NCBI RefSeq assembly: GCF_963678635.1
Contig: NC_087067.1
Span: 31,842,401-31,906,400, forward strand
Source: Symsagittifera roscoffensis
Taxonomy: Eukaryota > Xenacoelomorpha > Acoela > Convolutidae
Length of the DNA stretch: 64,000 nucleotides
Direction: 5' to 3'
In this document: positions 30,001-39,924 of the stretch, piece after piece
Numbering within the stretch: position 1 is the first letter of the stretch
How the letters are laid out: every line of letters starts with the position of its first letter
Position numbers and translations under genes: made by a program
Notes under the pieces: model-generated
Databases searched by the model: none
What the model saw: the letters and a program-made list of their open reading frames with translations, nothing else
Told to the model about the DNA's origin: nothing

Positions 30001-33000
30001 CGCCCGATCCGGGTTGTAGATAATGGTCAAAAATGATCCAGTTTGTTGCAGATCTGGCCTGTTCGTCCTGACCCTCCTTGTCTATGTATAGTCTTTTACC
30101 GGAACACTGAGGAGGTCCTACATTTCGCCCCCACCGACGAAGTTTAAACTCGTTACGGGTTATGTTATTGTTATTTGAAGAACCTTAGACAGCCGTGTTT
30201 TCGTCCAAAGAATTGGTTATTTCGTAGATATGGAAGTCTACAGTCGCATCCTTTTGTGGAGTCTCCTTTTTATTCGGCGGAAAGTCTGATTTTTTTGGCT
30301 TCTATAGTTGTTGGAGTGTGGTTGGTGGAAGTTGGGTGCGGCTCCGTTCTACGGGGATGATGTTGATTGGGCAGATGAGCGGATCCGACGATGAAGCTTG
30401 GCCGTCTAAAACCTCAGTATTTATATTATCCCGAGCTAGATGAGTCTAGGGTGGGAATATTAGAATCAGGTTCTCTAATATTATCAGAAATCGAACGTTC
30501 ACTAATCATATCTCTGCAAGGGAAACCTCCCGCTATCCATTCCCAGTCAATAAGGTCTGATGTGTCCGACGGAATTAACATTGATTCGTCGCAAGCTAAG
30601 TGCCGTGCGTTTAACTAGTGTTCCTTTTTACGAAGATTTGTTTCTATCCGGTTTGGCTGAGGATTCTGAGATTTTGGTCCTTGTGTCGTTATCGGAAGTA
30701 GCTAACTCATTTGAAGCCTTGGCTTGGGGCATGGTTTTCTGGCAGTTGGCTGTTTCGCTTTGGTATTCCGCTTTGACCCTACTTCAAATTCAGAGTTAGG
30801 AAGCACCGGAAAGAAATTTTTTCCTCTAAAGGAACGAGTATTAGAGTTTGATTTCGGTAGGGCGATGTCGGTTTTTCTGATAATTTTTCCGTCGGATAAC
30901 TCTATCGTAATTTTTGAAGCAATTATGATCTTCTGGTTCAATTTTCTATAAAAAGTTTTCCGTTTATGCTCTCTTTTTAGTTTTCCGAGGTATATAACCT
31001 TTGAAAGGACTTTGTAATGGCATTCGGGACGATGAAGGCTTGGGTGGTGAAGAGTAGTCTGACTAATTGCCTTTCTCCAACGGAAACTAGTTTTTCGCCG
31101 GGATTATACGTTCTTATATCCGTCTTCGACCCGGTCATCGGAGTTCCAGTCAAGAGCCCCTCTTTTGATTAGGGTTGATTTTCCATTGTTCAAATTTCCA
31201 CCGGATTGTGTCAGGTTTTCTATTGAAGCGTATTTCAAAATGTAAACATTTGATCTTTGATTGAAAGGACGAACGAAGGTTCCCGATAAACTTTGAGACC
31301 GCGTGTTGTAACGTAGGTTTTTGATGTTCTTGAGCCATTGTAAATGTTTCAATTTCTACAGTATGTTCAAGTTTTTCCACTAAACCGTTAGAGCGAGGTC
31401 CGCCTACTGTACAAAATAATAATTTAAAACATTGAAATCTCAAAATCGTGGTCAATAAAATAAAACTCGTGGTCGACACGAATACAAAAGGGAATGCCGT
31501 GTAAATAAAAGTAATTTGATGAAGTGGTAGATGTGATTTTAGATGAGAAATTTTGTAAATCTGTTAATGCATATTAAAATATATGTTTGTTCCCCATGTT
31601 GAATCCAAAGGACTTGCGAAATCAAGACTTATTTCCTAATTAGGTTCCGGTAAAGGTAATAATTTGCTGATTTGAGTACAAGGAATAATTTTTTTTCACC
31701 TTACATTTTTTTTGTGCATTGGGAACTGTTTTTACCGTGGAATTAAATTTGTCGGTTTATTTGAGGCCACCATATTTACTGAGCAATGTATTTCATGCCG
31801 AATTGTCCCGGATGGGCCCCGTGAAGTGTCTTCATAGCTGCGTTTCGTAAGGTGAGAAGGATTACCAGTTTTCCATCCTTGTAAAATAATCTGTCGGATT
31901 CGCGAAATTCTCGAATAAACTGGGTCAAGTAATGGGAATTTGCATTATTATGTCGACATTATCTTGAAGGGCTTTGACGATAAGACTTAGCATTGGATCT
32001 TTCTCTATTAATAGGGCTACCAGCTCAGCGTTGAATAAGGTCCAGAGGACGTTGAAATTTTCTCGGTTTTTATTTACAAGTTTCTCATTTTCTGATAAAA
32101 TAGGGAATTCGACTGAAACTTGGACACCGGAAGTAGAGGGACTAGTTACAATTTGAGTATTGGACATTTTCACAGTGTTCACAATTATAGATCCCGAGGA
32201 GAATTAGTATGGCTACGATTAGGAATTAAAAATATAAAAAACCAGAATTTGACAAAGAAATTTTGGTAGATTTAATGATTTCAAAAAACAGAAGAAATAA
32301 ATTTGGAATCGAAAAGTTCAGTTTTGTTGTATTTTAAATTACAAATTGTAAGAGTCGAGTTAATTAACTTTAGAACCGAAGCGTTAAAGTAAATACGTAA
32401 TCATGCGTAATTGGAATTATCCGAATTTGACCCAAAAGCATTGCATTTCGATTTATTGCTTTTCGATTTTTTTAATTGTAGTGACCACGAATTCTTCGTC
32501 GTAATGGGATGTGGGATTGCTTTACCCCATGGGTTTCTTGAAATTAGAAATGTCAAGCCCATATCTTTACCTGCCAGATGTTTAATAATAAAATTCTAAG
32601 GTAAAAGTTGATCGACCCATCTAGTTAGACGACTACGTTTTTTTTCGGTAATTAGGCTAAAGTACTTAAAAGGGCTTTATGATCAGTAATGATTTCAATT
32701 TCCGAGCCGTAAAGATAATTCTTATAATGCTTGACTGCCCAAACAACTCCCAAAACTTCCAACTCATTTATGGAATATTTAGGTTCATGCGGATTCAAAA
32801 ATCTTGGAGCGAGGGAGACTGTTTTCCAGTCATTCCCGTGGAGTTGTTGTAACGAGGCTCCGAGTCCGTTATGAGATGCGTCTGTTTTTACTCTCATTTT
32901 ACGCTTATTGTAAAAATGCGCTTTCACTGCAAGATTTACTATTTTTTCTTCCTTTTTCTTCTCAAACGATTTTGTATGCTCTTCATTCCAATTGAATATT

Positions 33001-36000
33001 GATTTCTTATTTAGCAGCGGCCTTAAAAAACTTCCCAGGTTGCCAAACATTTGGAACAAATTAAATGTATTAGTTTGTTGAACAGAAGATTGATCTTAAT
33101 TCCCTCAGGTTTTTTGGAATTGGTAAATCTTTGATGGCTTAATTGAATAGTTTTGAATTGCTAAATCTTAGTTTTGTCCGCTAATATTCCGATTCCCGAT
33201 TTGGATATTTTAAATCCCAGTTTTCTTTTTTCTTACTCAAAGAGTTTACATTTTGGCCACTTAACGGCGAAATTTTATTCGTTTAAACTCGATAAAGTTT
33301 TGTAAATAGTTTTTTTTGTGTTCTGTAAAACTTCCTTTGGAAGCCACCCGGATATCGTCGAGGTAACAATTTGTAGAAGAAGTATCTCCGATTGTTGAGT
33401 CCATTACTCTCTTGAATTCATTCGCTTGTCGCCAAGCCCATAAAATCCGGTTAACAATTGGTAGGTGCCGGTTATGTCCCCTCCACACCTACTAAGCTAA
33501 AATTGCACTGGCTAGTAGTACAGTTGTCAAATGAGAGTTAGCTATAAGCGTTCGTTAAGTCCATAAAATCCGGTTAACAATTGGTACGTGCCGGTTATGT
33601 CCCCTTCCCACATACTAAGCTAAAATTGCACTGGCTACTAGTACAGTTGTCAAATGAGAGTTGGCTATAAGCGTTCGTTAAGTCCATAAAATCCGGTTAA
33701 CAATTGGTACTTGCCGGTTATATCCCCTCCCCACCTACTAAGCTAAAATTGCACTGGCTACTAGTACAGTTGTCAAATGAGAGTTGGCTATAAGCGTTCG
33801 TTAAGTCCATAAACTCAGGTTAACAATTGGTACGTGCCGGTTTTGTCCCCTCCCCATCAACTAAGCTTAAATTGCACTGGCTACTAGTACAGTTGTCAAA
33901 TGAGAGTTGGCTATAAGCGTTCGTTAAGTCCAATTTGGTAAACAGACTTCTTCGGTGGAATCGTTAGAAAGTTGAGCGGCAACATTATCTACTAATTCAT
34001 GTTTATTAGGCATTCGATATTTGTTGTATATTTGCTTGTTGATAAATTTCGAGTCAAGTGCTAATTTTATTTATTTGTCCTTCTTGCAAGTGATAACGAT
34101 TGGGCTAATGAATCTATCTTAATGACAATTTGCTAACTTTTCAATGTGACTTCTGGATTTAAGTCGGTCTAGTTCCGTTTTTACTCTTGTCGGTCTAGTT
34201 CCGAGTAAATGAAGGGGAAGACATCTACCTTTCAGTTGGATTGATTTTAGTGGTTCAAGAAAGTGAGTAATTTTTGATTGAATTATTATTTTTCCAATCC
34301 GAAAAAACCATTGTTAACAAATCTTGGACAAAGTATCTATCTCTTTTCCTTTTTCGGCCTAGAAAATGTCTTTCGTGGCCTTCCGTTAAGAAAAAGTGAC
34401 ATTCGTTGTGAGACCATCCGTTCGAAAACATAAGGATGATTAACTTGCCAGTGATGTTTATTGCGTTATCTGTGAATCTAAGTTATAGATCTTCTGTCGG
34501 TTGATCCACGGGATATGTCTTAGGTTTGGGTCTCGTAGTTTTAATTCATGAAGTACATTTCTCTTGAAGCTCACAGGGCTGGCGGAGTCAACTTGTATAC
34601 TAGGATCACTTAGTTTTTTCGGAGCCCGATTTTTATTATTTTCTTGTTCTTTCACTTCGTCATCGTAGATAGTGGTTACATTTAATACAGAGAATCATTG
34701 TCGCTCTGTCCGGATTTTGACCATGCGTTGATTATTCCACACCATTCTCTATTTACACGGTCATTATTTACATCCGCTTGTTCCGATGGATAATTACAAT
34801 CTGCTTATGTACAATTTGACTATCTACTGTATCTAAAATTTTTACAGCCAGTGTCTTCTGTTTTTCCAGGCTGTTCACGTTGTGTCTTCTGCTGCACACA
34901 CCGCCAGGTGACCTTTGAAAATGTGCCGATGCATTTCATACAAGTGTTGCTCCGCTCGATATTTACAGTTGGTTCCCTTTTTACATTAAGTTGACTAAAA
35001 GGTTTTTTTTTACAGATGATTCCTTGGAATTGAAAGTGTTCGTCATTTTCATGTGGTTAGTCGTTCTTTTTTCATCGATTAGTGCCGCATTTAGTGCTTC
35101 TGGGGGTGGGAGGATTTCTGTGAGAAGTTTCCGTTAGATGTCTGAGTTCTTCATATTGTTAATAAAAATGTCTATTATCCATTCATCTTCTCCTGCGGAT
35201 ATGTCGCATTTTTTTTGCCATTTTGGCAAGAGCTGCTCAAAGTTGTTTCAGCAATTCTCTATCTCTGTTTTTTATTAAGGAGCTTACGTCTCTTTCGTAG
35301 ACGTAGGCATTCGTTTTCCTCAAATGCTACTGATAAATTGTCTCAAAATTCTTTGAAGATTTGGAAAGTTTTCACCCATGTAAATTTTCGGCCTAAACTC
35401 CTTCTTTCTTCGTTTCCGAGAGCTAACTACAAAATTGATTGAAGTTTTTTATCCGCTTCTTCGATTCTCATGCCGTTGAATTGTTCGTTTCTGCCTTCAT
35501 TGATTCCGATCTTTTGCATCTGGAAATATCTGTCTGAGTGAGCAGTTTTCTGTGTTTCTAGTTCGCTATCCTGCGGTTTTTCTAGAATGTGTGGTTTTGG
35601 TTGGTGTCTTTCTATAGGATTCAGACGTTTTTCTTTATCAAGATTCTCCTTTGCTATCACTGCAAGTTGAAAAATATCACTCCACTCCTCCCAAGGAATT
35701 GTCGGGTCCACCGTATAGTTTTGCCAAAATGAAGGTATGCATCACGTCGGATGCGTAACTGTCTGACTGGGGTAAAATTTTGGGCGCTCATTTTGTCAAA
35801 CGAAATGCATCATAAAATTTTTGATGAAAATTTCAGCATGTTTTGTCTTCAGTATTCACTTACTTTCAACTCAATTCAGTTAATACGCAATTTTAGTTTG
35901 AAAGTTTTATTCTTTTTGTCTGGATATCTCGAATCAGCACTCAATGAAGGCGTGAAGACTTCTTTCCGTATAACAATTTAGGACAATAAGTTAAAAATTC

Positions 36001-38909
36001 ATGACCTAAACTTTTTTCCAACAAATTGGCATTCACTAAACAATGCTGATTTAAATTAATCGGATAAGATCAGTTTGTTCATTTTTTTTTTCAAATTGGG
36101 TTCAATGTAATAAAAAAAAATGGTTAGAAGCATTTTGGATTTCTTCTCAAGAAAATATGGTGCAATTTGTTTTGCATGAACTTTTAACAGGGAAAAAATG
36201 CCTCGTAATCTTTCCAACCATGTTTAAGGAAATTAAGTTGACTGGAACCATTTTTAACAGCTGAAAGGTAGAAAGTGTCAAGATATTCGGTTTGCAGACA
36301 AAATTGTCCCAAAAATGTTCAAAAATTGTCCAGCTATTTGCTAACGTAGACAACAAACGGATCATTTTAATAAAATTTTTGATTAACGAGGAGCAATTTG
36401 ATATGGTTGCGCAACTAGGCGACAAGACCAGAGTTTTCACTGAATAGCCTATTAGAGACTCAACTCATTTACACATACCTGAACAAGTATCGCTTGGTTG
36501 ATGGTTACACCAAACGTAGCTGTGACAGATTCTAGTATCCTTATTAAAGCTCTTGACTTGTGTTCAACAATGGAAATTTTTATGCCAAATAGAAACAATG
36601 AAATGTTAAATTTTGATGCATTCGCTTATTTAAAACATAGAATTTTGGCTGACACCTCAATTTCGAGGTGACGTGTTCCATCAAAATGTAATGGCCGGCC
36701 GTGAGCGCACTTTGCGAGACAAGGTCACTATTCTAATTGATCATAGTCATTTCCCAGATCCAGCCGACATTGAGAAGCAAAAATTCAGAACAGCTCTTAA
36801 AACTAGAGCAGTTGTAGCAGATGAGCCACCTAGACAAACAATTCTTTCCACTCAAAGGGACACAAACAGAGAAATTGCAGCAGTGATTCCAAACGATTCA
36901 GCCAATCAGAGAACCGTCAACAGAGTCGAGCAGAAAAGACGGCCTAGAATACAGGAAACAATCATTTTTTGATTTTGAACTACCAGAGCTGCTGGAAGTG
37001 ACTCACATTGGCGAACTTTTTCTTCATTTTGTCTCTGGACCAGATGATAATAGGCAAATTATGGTTTTCAATGCTGTTCCAGTATTGGATTCGCTTAGTT
37101 GTGCTGATAATTGGTTCTGCGGTGCCATTTTTCCAACGGCCCCGAATGTCTTTTTTCAGATATACACGCATCAGTAGACGGAGTTCAGGTCCCTATTGTG
37201 TATGCATTGCTTCCAAACAATAAAGAAGATACTTATATTCGACTGTTGAACTGTTTCGAAATAGAACTCATAGAATCAGTTTTCACCGTTATTCGAAGTA
37301 CACTAAGTTTTTTTCGAAAGATGACCAAGTTTTAGGTTTAGTCCAATTTTGAGCAAATAAGCGAGCTAGCAGGCTTATTTCTATTGAAGGTTGAGCCGCC
37401 TAACGTTTTTTCAAGCCTTTGAAAATGTTTCTCCTGTACAGTTAGTTTTAGAAGGTTATTAGCGCTAAAAGTCTGTCGGAAAATTGAAAAAAAAAATGAT
37501 TTTTGATATGTTTTTTTTTCTGTTTTCCCAATCATTTTTCAACAAAAACTGTTGTTTTTCTTCACTATTGCCATCAAAAACCCCTCAGTTCTTGGCTTTT
37601 GTTCGGATAGTTTTATCACACCACGCTTGACAAAAACACTAAGTGGAATCAAATATTTTGTAAAGAATGTGGCCAGAACATTGTCTGACTTAAGAGAGAA
37701 CAGTTATCCTTGTCTGTTTTAGAATCATTCGAAAAAATCTTACCATTCCAGAAAAGTTGCTATTCAAGTTTTGGTAGTAGTGCTAAATCAGAAGCTTCTT
37801 GTAGTAAATTTTGTTCCAAAATTTACACACGGATTTTCGAGTAATTCATGATGAATTAAACCGAGCCGAAAACAATCCATTTCTGAGTAAAACTTAAGAT
37901 TCTCAAAAAAAACCGGAGCATTTCGATTTTATTCCTAATTAGCCGACTTTGAACTAAAACGACCAAAACGGTTTTTTTTGTAACGAACCAAATTTCAAGT
38001 AGTTGTAGCAGTTTTTCGGTGAAAACCCAGTATCCAACAAAAATCTCGAATGACTTTTGTGAAAGTAATATTCAGATGGCAATCAGATATATATTTTTTC
38101 TTTTTTACGAGGTAGTTAAGCAGAAAAAAAAGATATAACGAAATTTGCGAAACTCTTTAACTAAGTTTTCTCTGAAGTGGGTCGTTTTGGGCTCGGTTTA
38201 TTCATCAGCAATTACGCGAAAACCAATGTGTAAATTTTAGTTTTACCACAAGAAGCTACGAGTTTAGCCTAACCAACCAAACTTGAATAGGGCTGGAACA
38301 ACTCAAATGTAAAAACTCCAAGTAAAAAATTTTAGAGAGCACAAAGCAAGCATTATGGGCTGAAGAATTATAGCTAAATCAGTGGTAACCGTGGGGCGTG
38401 TAGTTTGGATTTCAATGTATGAAGGTAATGAGTGAATTACACTAATGTATTTACTACTCAAACTGCTAGTGACTTTTTCTGATCAATGAAAGAATGAGGT
38501 CAACGATATGGTCAACAGTTTGGTATAAACCAAAAACCTAAAATTGGAAATAAGTCCTATGGTGAGTTGTTGGTGATGGTGTTTAGGATACACGAGCGGG
38601 AACGGTACTCTGCAAGGCGGTAACTATGAAGAAGCAGCTTGCGAGGCGTGTGTGCTGGGAGAGAGACTGGCTAGTCAGGCCTACATCTATCCGGGACTAA
38701 TGTGTCCAGCACTGGTGGCAGAGGTGCTCTACAAGCCCATCCAGTTCGAATCCATCTGTCCAGACAAACTCTTCTACAAGTTCCAGGTGGCCAACTACTG
38801 CTGCCTCGACAGAGCACTGGAACAGTACAACCTGGGACCCAACTTCGACCCAGAAACTTGCCCGGACATGAAGCACGTCAAAGTGGAGTGTTTGCCGAAA
38901 ACTGAGTAG
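26613..38909 (+). CDS. Secreted cysteine-rich protein with CC motifs, five exons, unknown family
   Basis: Join of 26613-27060, 27391-27655, 28063-28461, 28845-28987 and 38587-38909: 1578 nt, 525 residues and a TAG stop. Every intron is GT-AG and every junction keeps phase, which supports the model strongly. Residues 1 to about 24 form a signal peptide (hydrophobic LVLVLLQAGFLI, likely cleavage after VVS). The mature chain has about 27 cysteines in short helical-looking stretches, with three adjacent pairs each followed by a later Cys: SKCCTEHPIGNDRVRCLDE, ESCCKGVKL...KKCLDE and NYCCLDRAL...ETC. The CC...C pattern is reminiscent of albumin-like and ECM1-like double-loop folds, but I see no full match and do not claim homology. 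One N-glycosylation sequon (NGT) is in the last exon. No membrane anchor. An extracellular role is inferred; the function is unknown. Confidence 0.88.
27173..27245 (+). repeat. 36-bp direct duplication in intron 1
   Basis: CCTTAAAAAAGTAATTTGGT with the following TCACTTTGAAAA occurs twice in a row inside intron 1 of the secreted-protein gene. It has no coding role. Confidence 0.8.
27391..27655 (+). CDS. Secreted protein exon 2
   Basis: The acceptor TTGCTTTCAG ends at 27390, and the donor AAAAC|GTCTGT follows 27655 (two bases left). Four cysteines: PECTEGF, SLCVHN, YRCWQQ, KDCLNQ. Codon composition is clearly coding. Intron 1 before it carries a 36-bp direct duplication (27173-27245). Confidence 0.88.
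28063..28461 (+). CDS. Secreted protein exon 3: second CC motif
   Basis: The acceptor ATGTTGCAG ends at 28062 and the donor GATAG|GTTAAA follows 28461 (two bases left). Contains SICVMEKNYY, LDCIETP, VESCCKGVKL with KKCLDEKY, and MWECENEQMFD. The KCLDEKY after the CC pair echoes RCLDEIR in exon 1, suggesting that exons 1 and 3 hold related modules. Confidence 0.9.
28845..28987 (+). CDS. Secreted protein exon 4: Cys-free spacer
   Basis: The acceptor TTTTGTCTAG ends at 28844 and the donor AGAG|GTCAAA follows 28987 (one base left). It encodes about 48 residues without cysteine (LTNAEKAKFYSHHGY, SMRLVRTMTPES). The next exon lies 9.6 kb away across a transposon-filled intron. Confidence 0.88.
29153..29530 (+). 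mobile_element. M2-family element, divergent
   Basis: TACAGTGCTGATATATATTA, ACAAATTGGGTTGACATCAG, GAAGAAAGTCTTGCTTA and GCCCAGCAAAGTATAAGAAG follow the left arm of the element at 25297 in order. A right arm is not evident. It lies in intron 4 of the secreted-protein gene. Confidence 0.6.
29785..30030 (-). other. Open frame next to the retroelement 3' end
   Basis: 81 codons, acidic at the end (NELFNAELENFMEDDKN). If the LTR starts at 30122 as proposed, this lies in the LTR or just past it. I do not recognise it, and it may be chance. Confidence 0.25.
31150..31479 (-). pseudogene. Integrase core C-terminal part of the retroelement
   Basis: GPRSNGLVEKLEHTVE matches the catalytic-Glu region of integrases (P-x-x-N-G-x-x-E), followed by HAVSKFIGNLRSS, the usual helix after it. 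The first two catalytic Asp residues are in frame-broken or lost sequence. Another segment (YNPGEKLVSVGERQLV, about 31060-31110) looks like the integrase C-terminal domain. Confidence 0.75.
31755..32182 (-). pseudogene. Integrase zinc-binding region of the retroelement
   Basis: DRLFYKDGKLVI followed by TLHGAHPGQFGMKYIAQ and, after a stop, IWWPQIN match the HHCC-domain layout of gypsy integrases (H-x3-H, then W-W-P). The upstream frame (31925-32182) continues the RNase H to integrase connection. Confidence 0.75.
32652..33059 (-). pseudogene. RNase H domain of the retroelement
   Basis: An open frame of 135 residues. KTDASHNGLGASL carries the first catalytic Asp, YSINELEVLGVVWAVKHY the catalytic Glu, and EIITDHKALLSTL the next Asp, the standard gypsy RNase H pattern. 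The N-terminal LRPLLNKKSIFNWNEEH is the usual connection from RT. This is the best preserved part of the element. Confidence 0.93.
33261..33960 (-). pseudogene. Reverse-transcriptase fragment of the retroelement
   Basis: The - strand gives LFTKLDLTNAYSQLSFD (RT motif A with its Asp), then RQANEFKRVMDSTIGD (motif B region) and CYLDDIRVASKG (YxDD motif C with both Asp). Between motif A and the rest, a 123-bp segment is present four times, with stops, so the enzyme cannot work. Confidence 0.85.
33438..33932. repeat. 123-bp tandem repeat inside the RT, four copies
   Basis: CCATAAAATCCGGTTAACAA or its variants start at 33438, 33561, 33684 and 33807, exactly 123 bp apart (41 codons). Each unit includes CAGTTGTCAAATGAGAGTTG, which on the - strand encodes part of RT motif A. 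Copies are very similar, so the amplification is recent relative to decay of the element. Confidence 0.93.
34458..34655 (-). pseudogene. Retroelement protease-like fragment
   Basis: Contains SIQVDSASPVSF, in the place and style of the retroelement aspartic protease motif (D-S/T-G), here with Ala replacing Gly, which would inactivate it. It lies between the zinc-knuckle-like CMKC segment (about 34890-34945) and the reverse transcriptase, as expected for pol. Confidence 0.5.
35427..35738 (-). pseudogene. gag-like fragment
   Basis: The frame has a Trp-containing start (FWQNYTVDPTIPWEEWSDIF), similar in layout to the N-terminal capsid region of gypsy gag proteins, then a charged helix-rich stretch. 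The start of the protein is not seen: the frame opens into sequence with no clear ATG, next to M2-family ends. Assignment rests mainly on position upstream of protease and RT. Confidence 0.5.
35895..36125. mobile_element. M2-family ends, back to back
   Basis: An inverted M2 terminus (TCTGGATATCTCGAATCAGC, then ACTCAATG) ends at about 35946. A direct terminus (AATGCTGATTTAAATTAATC, then AAATTGGGTTCAATGTAAT) starts at about 36043. These are either two truncated elements or remains of one disrupted element next to the retroelement gag end. Confidence 0.5.
36660..37265 (+). pseudogene. MULE/FLYWCH-type transposase relic
   Basis: The frame from 36673 contains DHSHFPDPADIEKQKF, LKTRAVVADEPPRQTIL and a long helical stretch, the region after a FLYWCH zinc finger in MULE-related elements. 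A second frame gives FFQIYTHQ, then after a frameshift near 37170 HASVDGVQVPIVYALLPNNK and EDTYIRLLNCFE, the known I-x-x-P-x-x-Y-A-L-L-P-x-K signature of the transposase core. The catalytic domain is cut off. It sits in intron 4 in the host-gene orientation. Confidence 0.8.
37335..37730 (+). repeat. Dispersed repeats R4 and R5, third copies
   Basis: An R4 fragment (TGAGCAAATAAGCGAGCTAG, then CAGGCTTATTTCT) is followed by R5 (TTTTTCAACAAAAACTGTTG, TTTTATCACACCACGCTTGA, AACAGTTATCCTTGTCTG). It lies in intron 4 of the secreted-protein gene, just past the transposase relic. Confidence 0.55.
37750..38300. mobile_element. Foldback MITE-like element, family M3
   Basis: Terminal inverted repeats of about 120 bp. 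The left arm (from about 37755: TGCTATTCAAGTTTTGGTAG, GAAGCTTCTTGTAGTAAA, AATTTACACACGGATTTTCG, AATTAAACCGAGCC) pairs with the right arm (GGGCTCGGTTTATTCATCAG, CGCGAAAACCAATGTGTAAA, TTTTACCACAAGAAGC, CCAAACTTGAATAGG ending about 38290). The middle has no coding frame. It lies in intron 4, just before exon 5. Confidence 0.75.
38587..38909 (+). CDS. Secreted protein exon 5: third CC motif and C-terminus
   Basis: The acceptor GGTGTTTAG ends at 38586; one base from exon 4 gives Gly, and the frame is open to TAG at 38907-38909. Contains AACEACVLGERL, LMCPALVAEVL, ESICPDKLF, ANYCCLDRALEQ, ETCPDMKH and VECLPKTE at the end: eight cysteines and the NGT sequon. ATTAAA at 38993-38998 is a possible polyadenylation signal. 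Confidence 0.9.
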
Positions 38910-39182
38910 TTATAGTTAGTAACAGATCTGTCAGTACAAGAAAACTGAACTGAATGTTATATTTTGGTAATTTCAAGTTATGATGAATTTGAATTAAAAA
39001 AATTGCATAGCAAACAACATTGTTTCCGGAAATACAAACATAGCCTGTCGAAATCAGTAGCAGGCCTTAATGGGGATCATTGATAATGTTACATTCGGCG
39101 TTTTTTCAAGATATCGTTTAACTTAACTAGACTTTTGGTTAAATAGCTGACAATCCCCGAGTAGAGATTTTTCACCTAATTT

Positions 39183-39543
39183 GAAGCGAAATTTGAGCGG
39201 TTTGAGCGGTTTTTTTAGACAATTACGCTCAAAATCTTGCTTCAAAATGAGCGGTTTGAACGGTTTTGAGCGGTTTATCTAATAAAACCGCTCAAAAACC
39301 GCGCAAGATTTGAGCGGTTTATCTTAAAAAACCGCTCAAAAACCGCGCAAGATTTGAGCGGTTTATCTAGAAAAACCGCTCAAATCTTGCGCGGTTTTTG
39401 AGCGGTTTTTTAAGATAAACCGCTCAAAACCGTTCAAATCTTGCGCGGTTTTTTTAGATAAACCGTTCAAAAACCGCTCATTTTGAAGCAAGATTTTGAG
39501 CGCAATCGTCTAAAAAAACCGCTCAAATCTTGCTTCAAAAGAG
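39183..39543. repeat. GC-rich palindrome built on a GAGCGGTTT motif
   Basis: A 360-bp inverted repeat centred near 39365. The left arm runs TTTGAGCGGTTTGAGCGG ... ATCTTGCTTCAAAATGAGCG ... TTGAGCGGTTTATCT; the right arm is its reverse complement (AGATAAACCGCTCAAAA ... GAAGCAAGATTTTGAGCGC). Both arms are built from short repeats of TTGAGCGGTTT and GCGCAAGATTT, so it can fold in many registers. Confidence 0.85.
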
Positions 39544-39924
39544 GCGAACACTCTCAAATTGGGATCCCTTCTCGAGAAGACAGCGGACATGGAAGATTCT
39601 CTAACAAAACCGTCGAGCAATTTTTTTAACGTTCCAAAATTTTTAAAAATATTCAGCGGACTGAAAAAAAAGAAAGAACTTGAGAGGCGAGCAATCGCAT
39701 GCTGCCCACTCTAGCACAGCGCGACATAATTTTTTCTAGAACTACAGCAACTTGATGCCAGGCTAAAAGCAATAATGCATAAAGAACGTTACATTACGAT
39801 CAAAGCTACATGTTCAAAATGCCTTAAGAAACAGACGATATATTTTTCTGCTATTTAGCGAAACTTTTTATTAGCTAAAATAACGCTCTTAAAAGCTCTT
39901 CCAATTTTTGGTTTAAAAAAACCG
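39544..39924. other. Stretch between the two GC-rich repeat blocks
   Basis: Ordinary AT-rich sequence without a supportable frame. It could be the unique core of a composite foldback element whose ends are the palindromic blocks. Confidence 0.35.

Larger units (their letters stand above)
30122..35740 (-). mobile_element. Decayed Ty3/gypsy-type LTR retroelement
   Basis: On the - strand the order is gag-like N-terminus (35.7 kb), zinc-knuckle-like CMKC (34.9 kb), protease-like DSA site (34.6 kb), reverse transcriptase (33.9-33.3 kb), RNase H (33.06-32.65 kb), integrase zinc domain (31.9-31.75 kb) and integrase core end (31.4 kb). That order is diagnostic of Ty3/gypsy elements. Stops and frameshifts in every domain show it is dead. 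A purine-rich tract (30123-30135, GGTGGGGGCGAAA on the - strand) followed by TGTAGGACC may mark the start of the 3' LTR; I found no matching 5' LTR. Confidence 0.85.
28988..38586 (+). other. Intron 4 of secreted-protein gene (9.6 kb)
   Basis: GT-AG intron whose length is explained by insertions: M2-family pieces, a decayed Ty3/gypsy-type element on the opposite strand, a MULE-type transposase relic, R4/R5 copies and a foldback element. The other introns of this gene are 330-410 bp. Confidence 0.8.

Noticed and set aside
30175-30951. Overlapping + strand frames (30175, 30391, 30560, 30724)
   Set aside because: Shadows of the retroelement, whose real domains read on the - strand.
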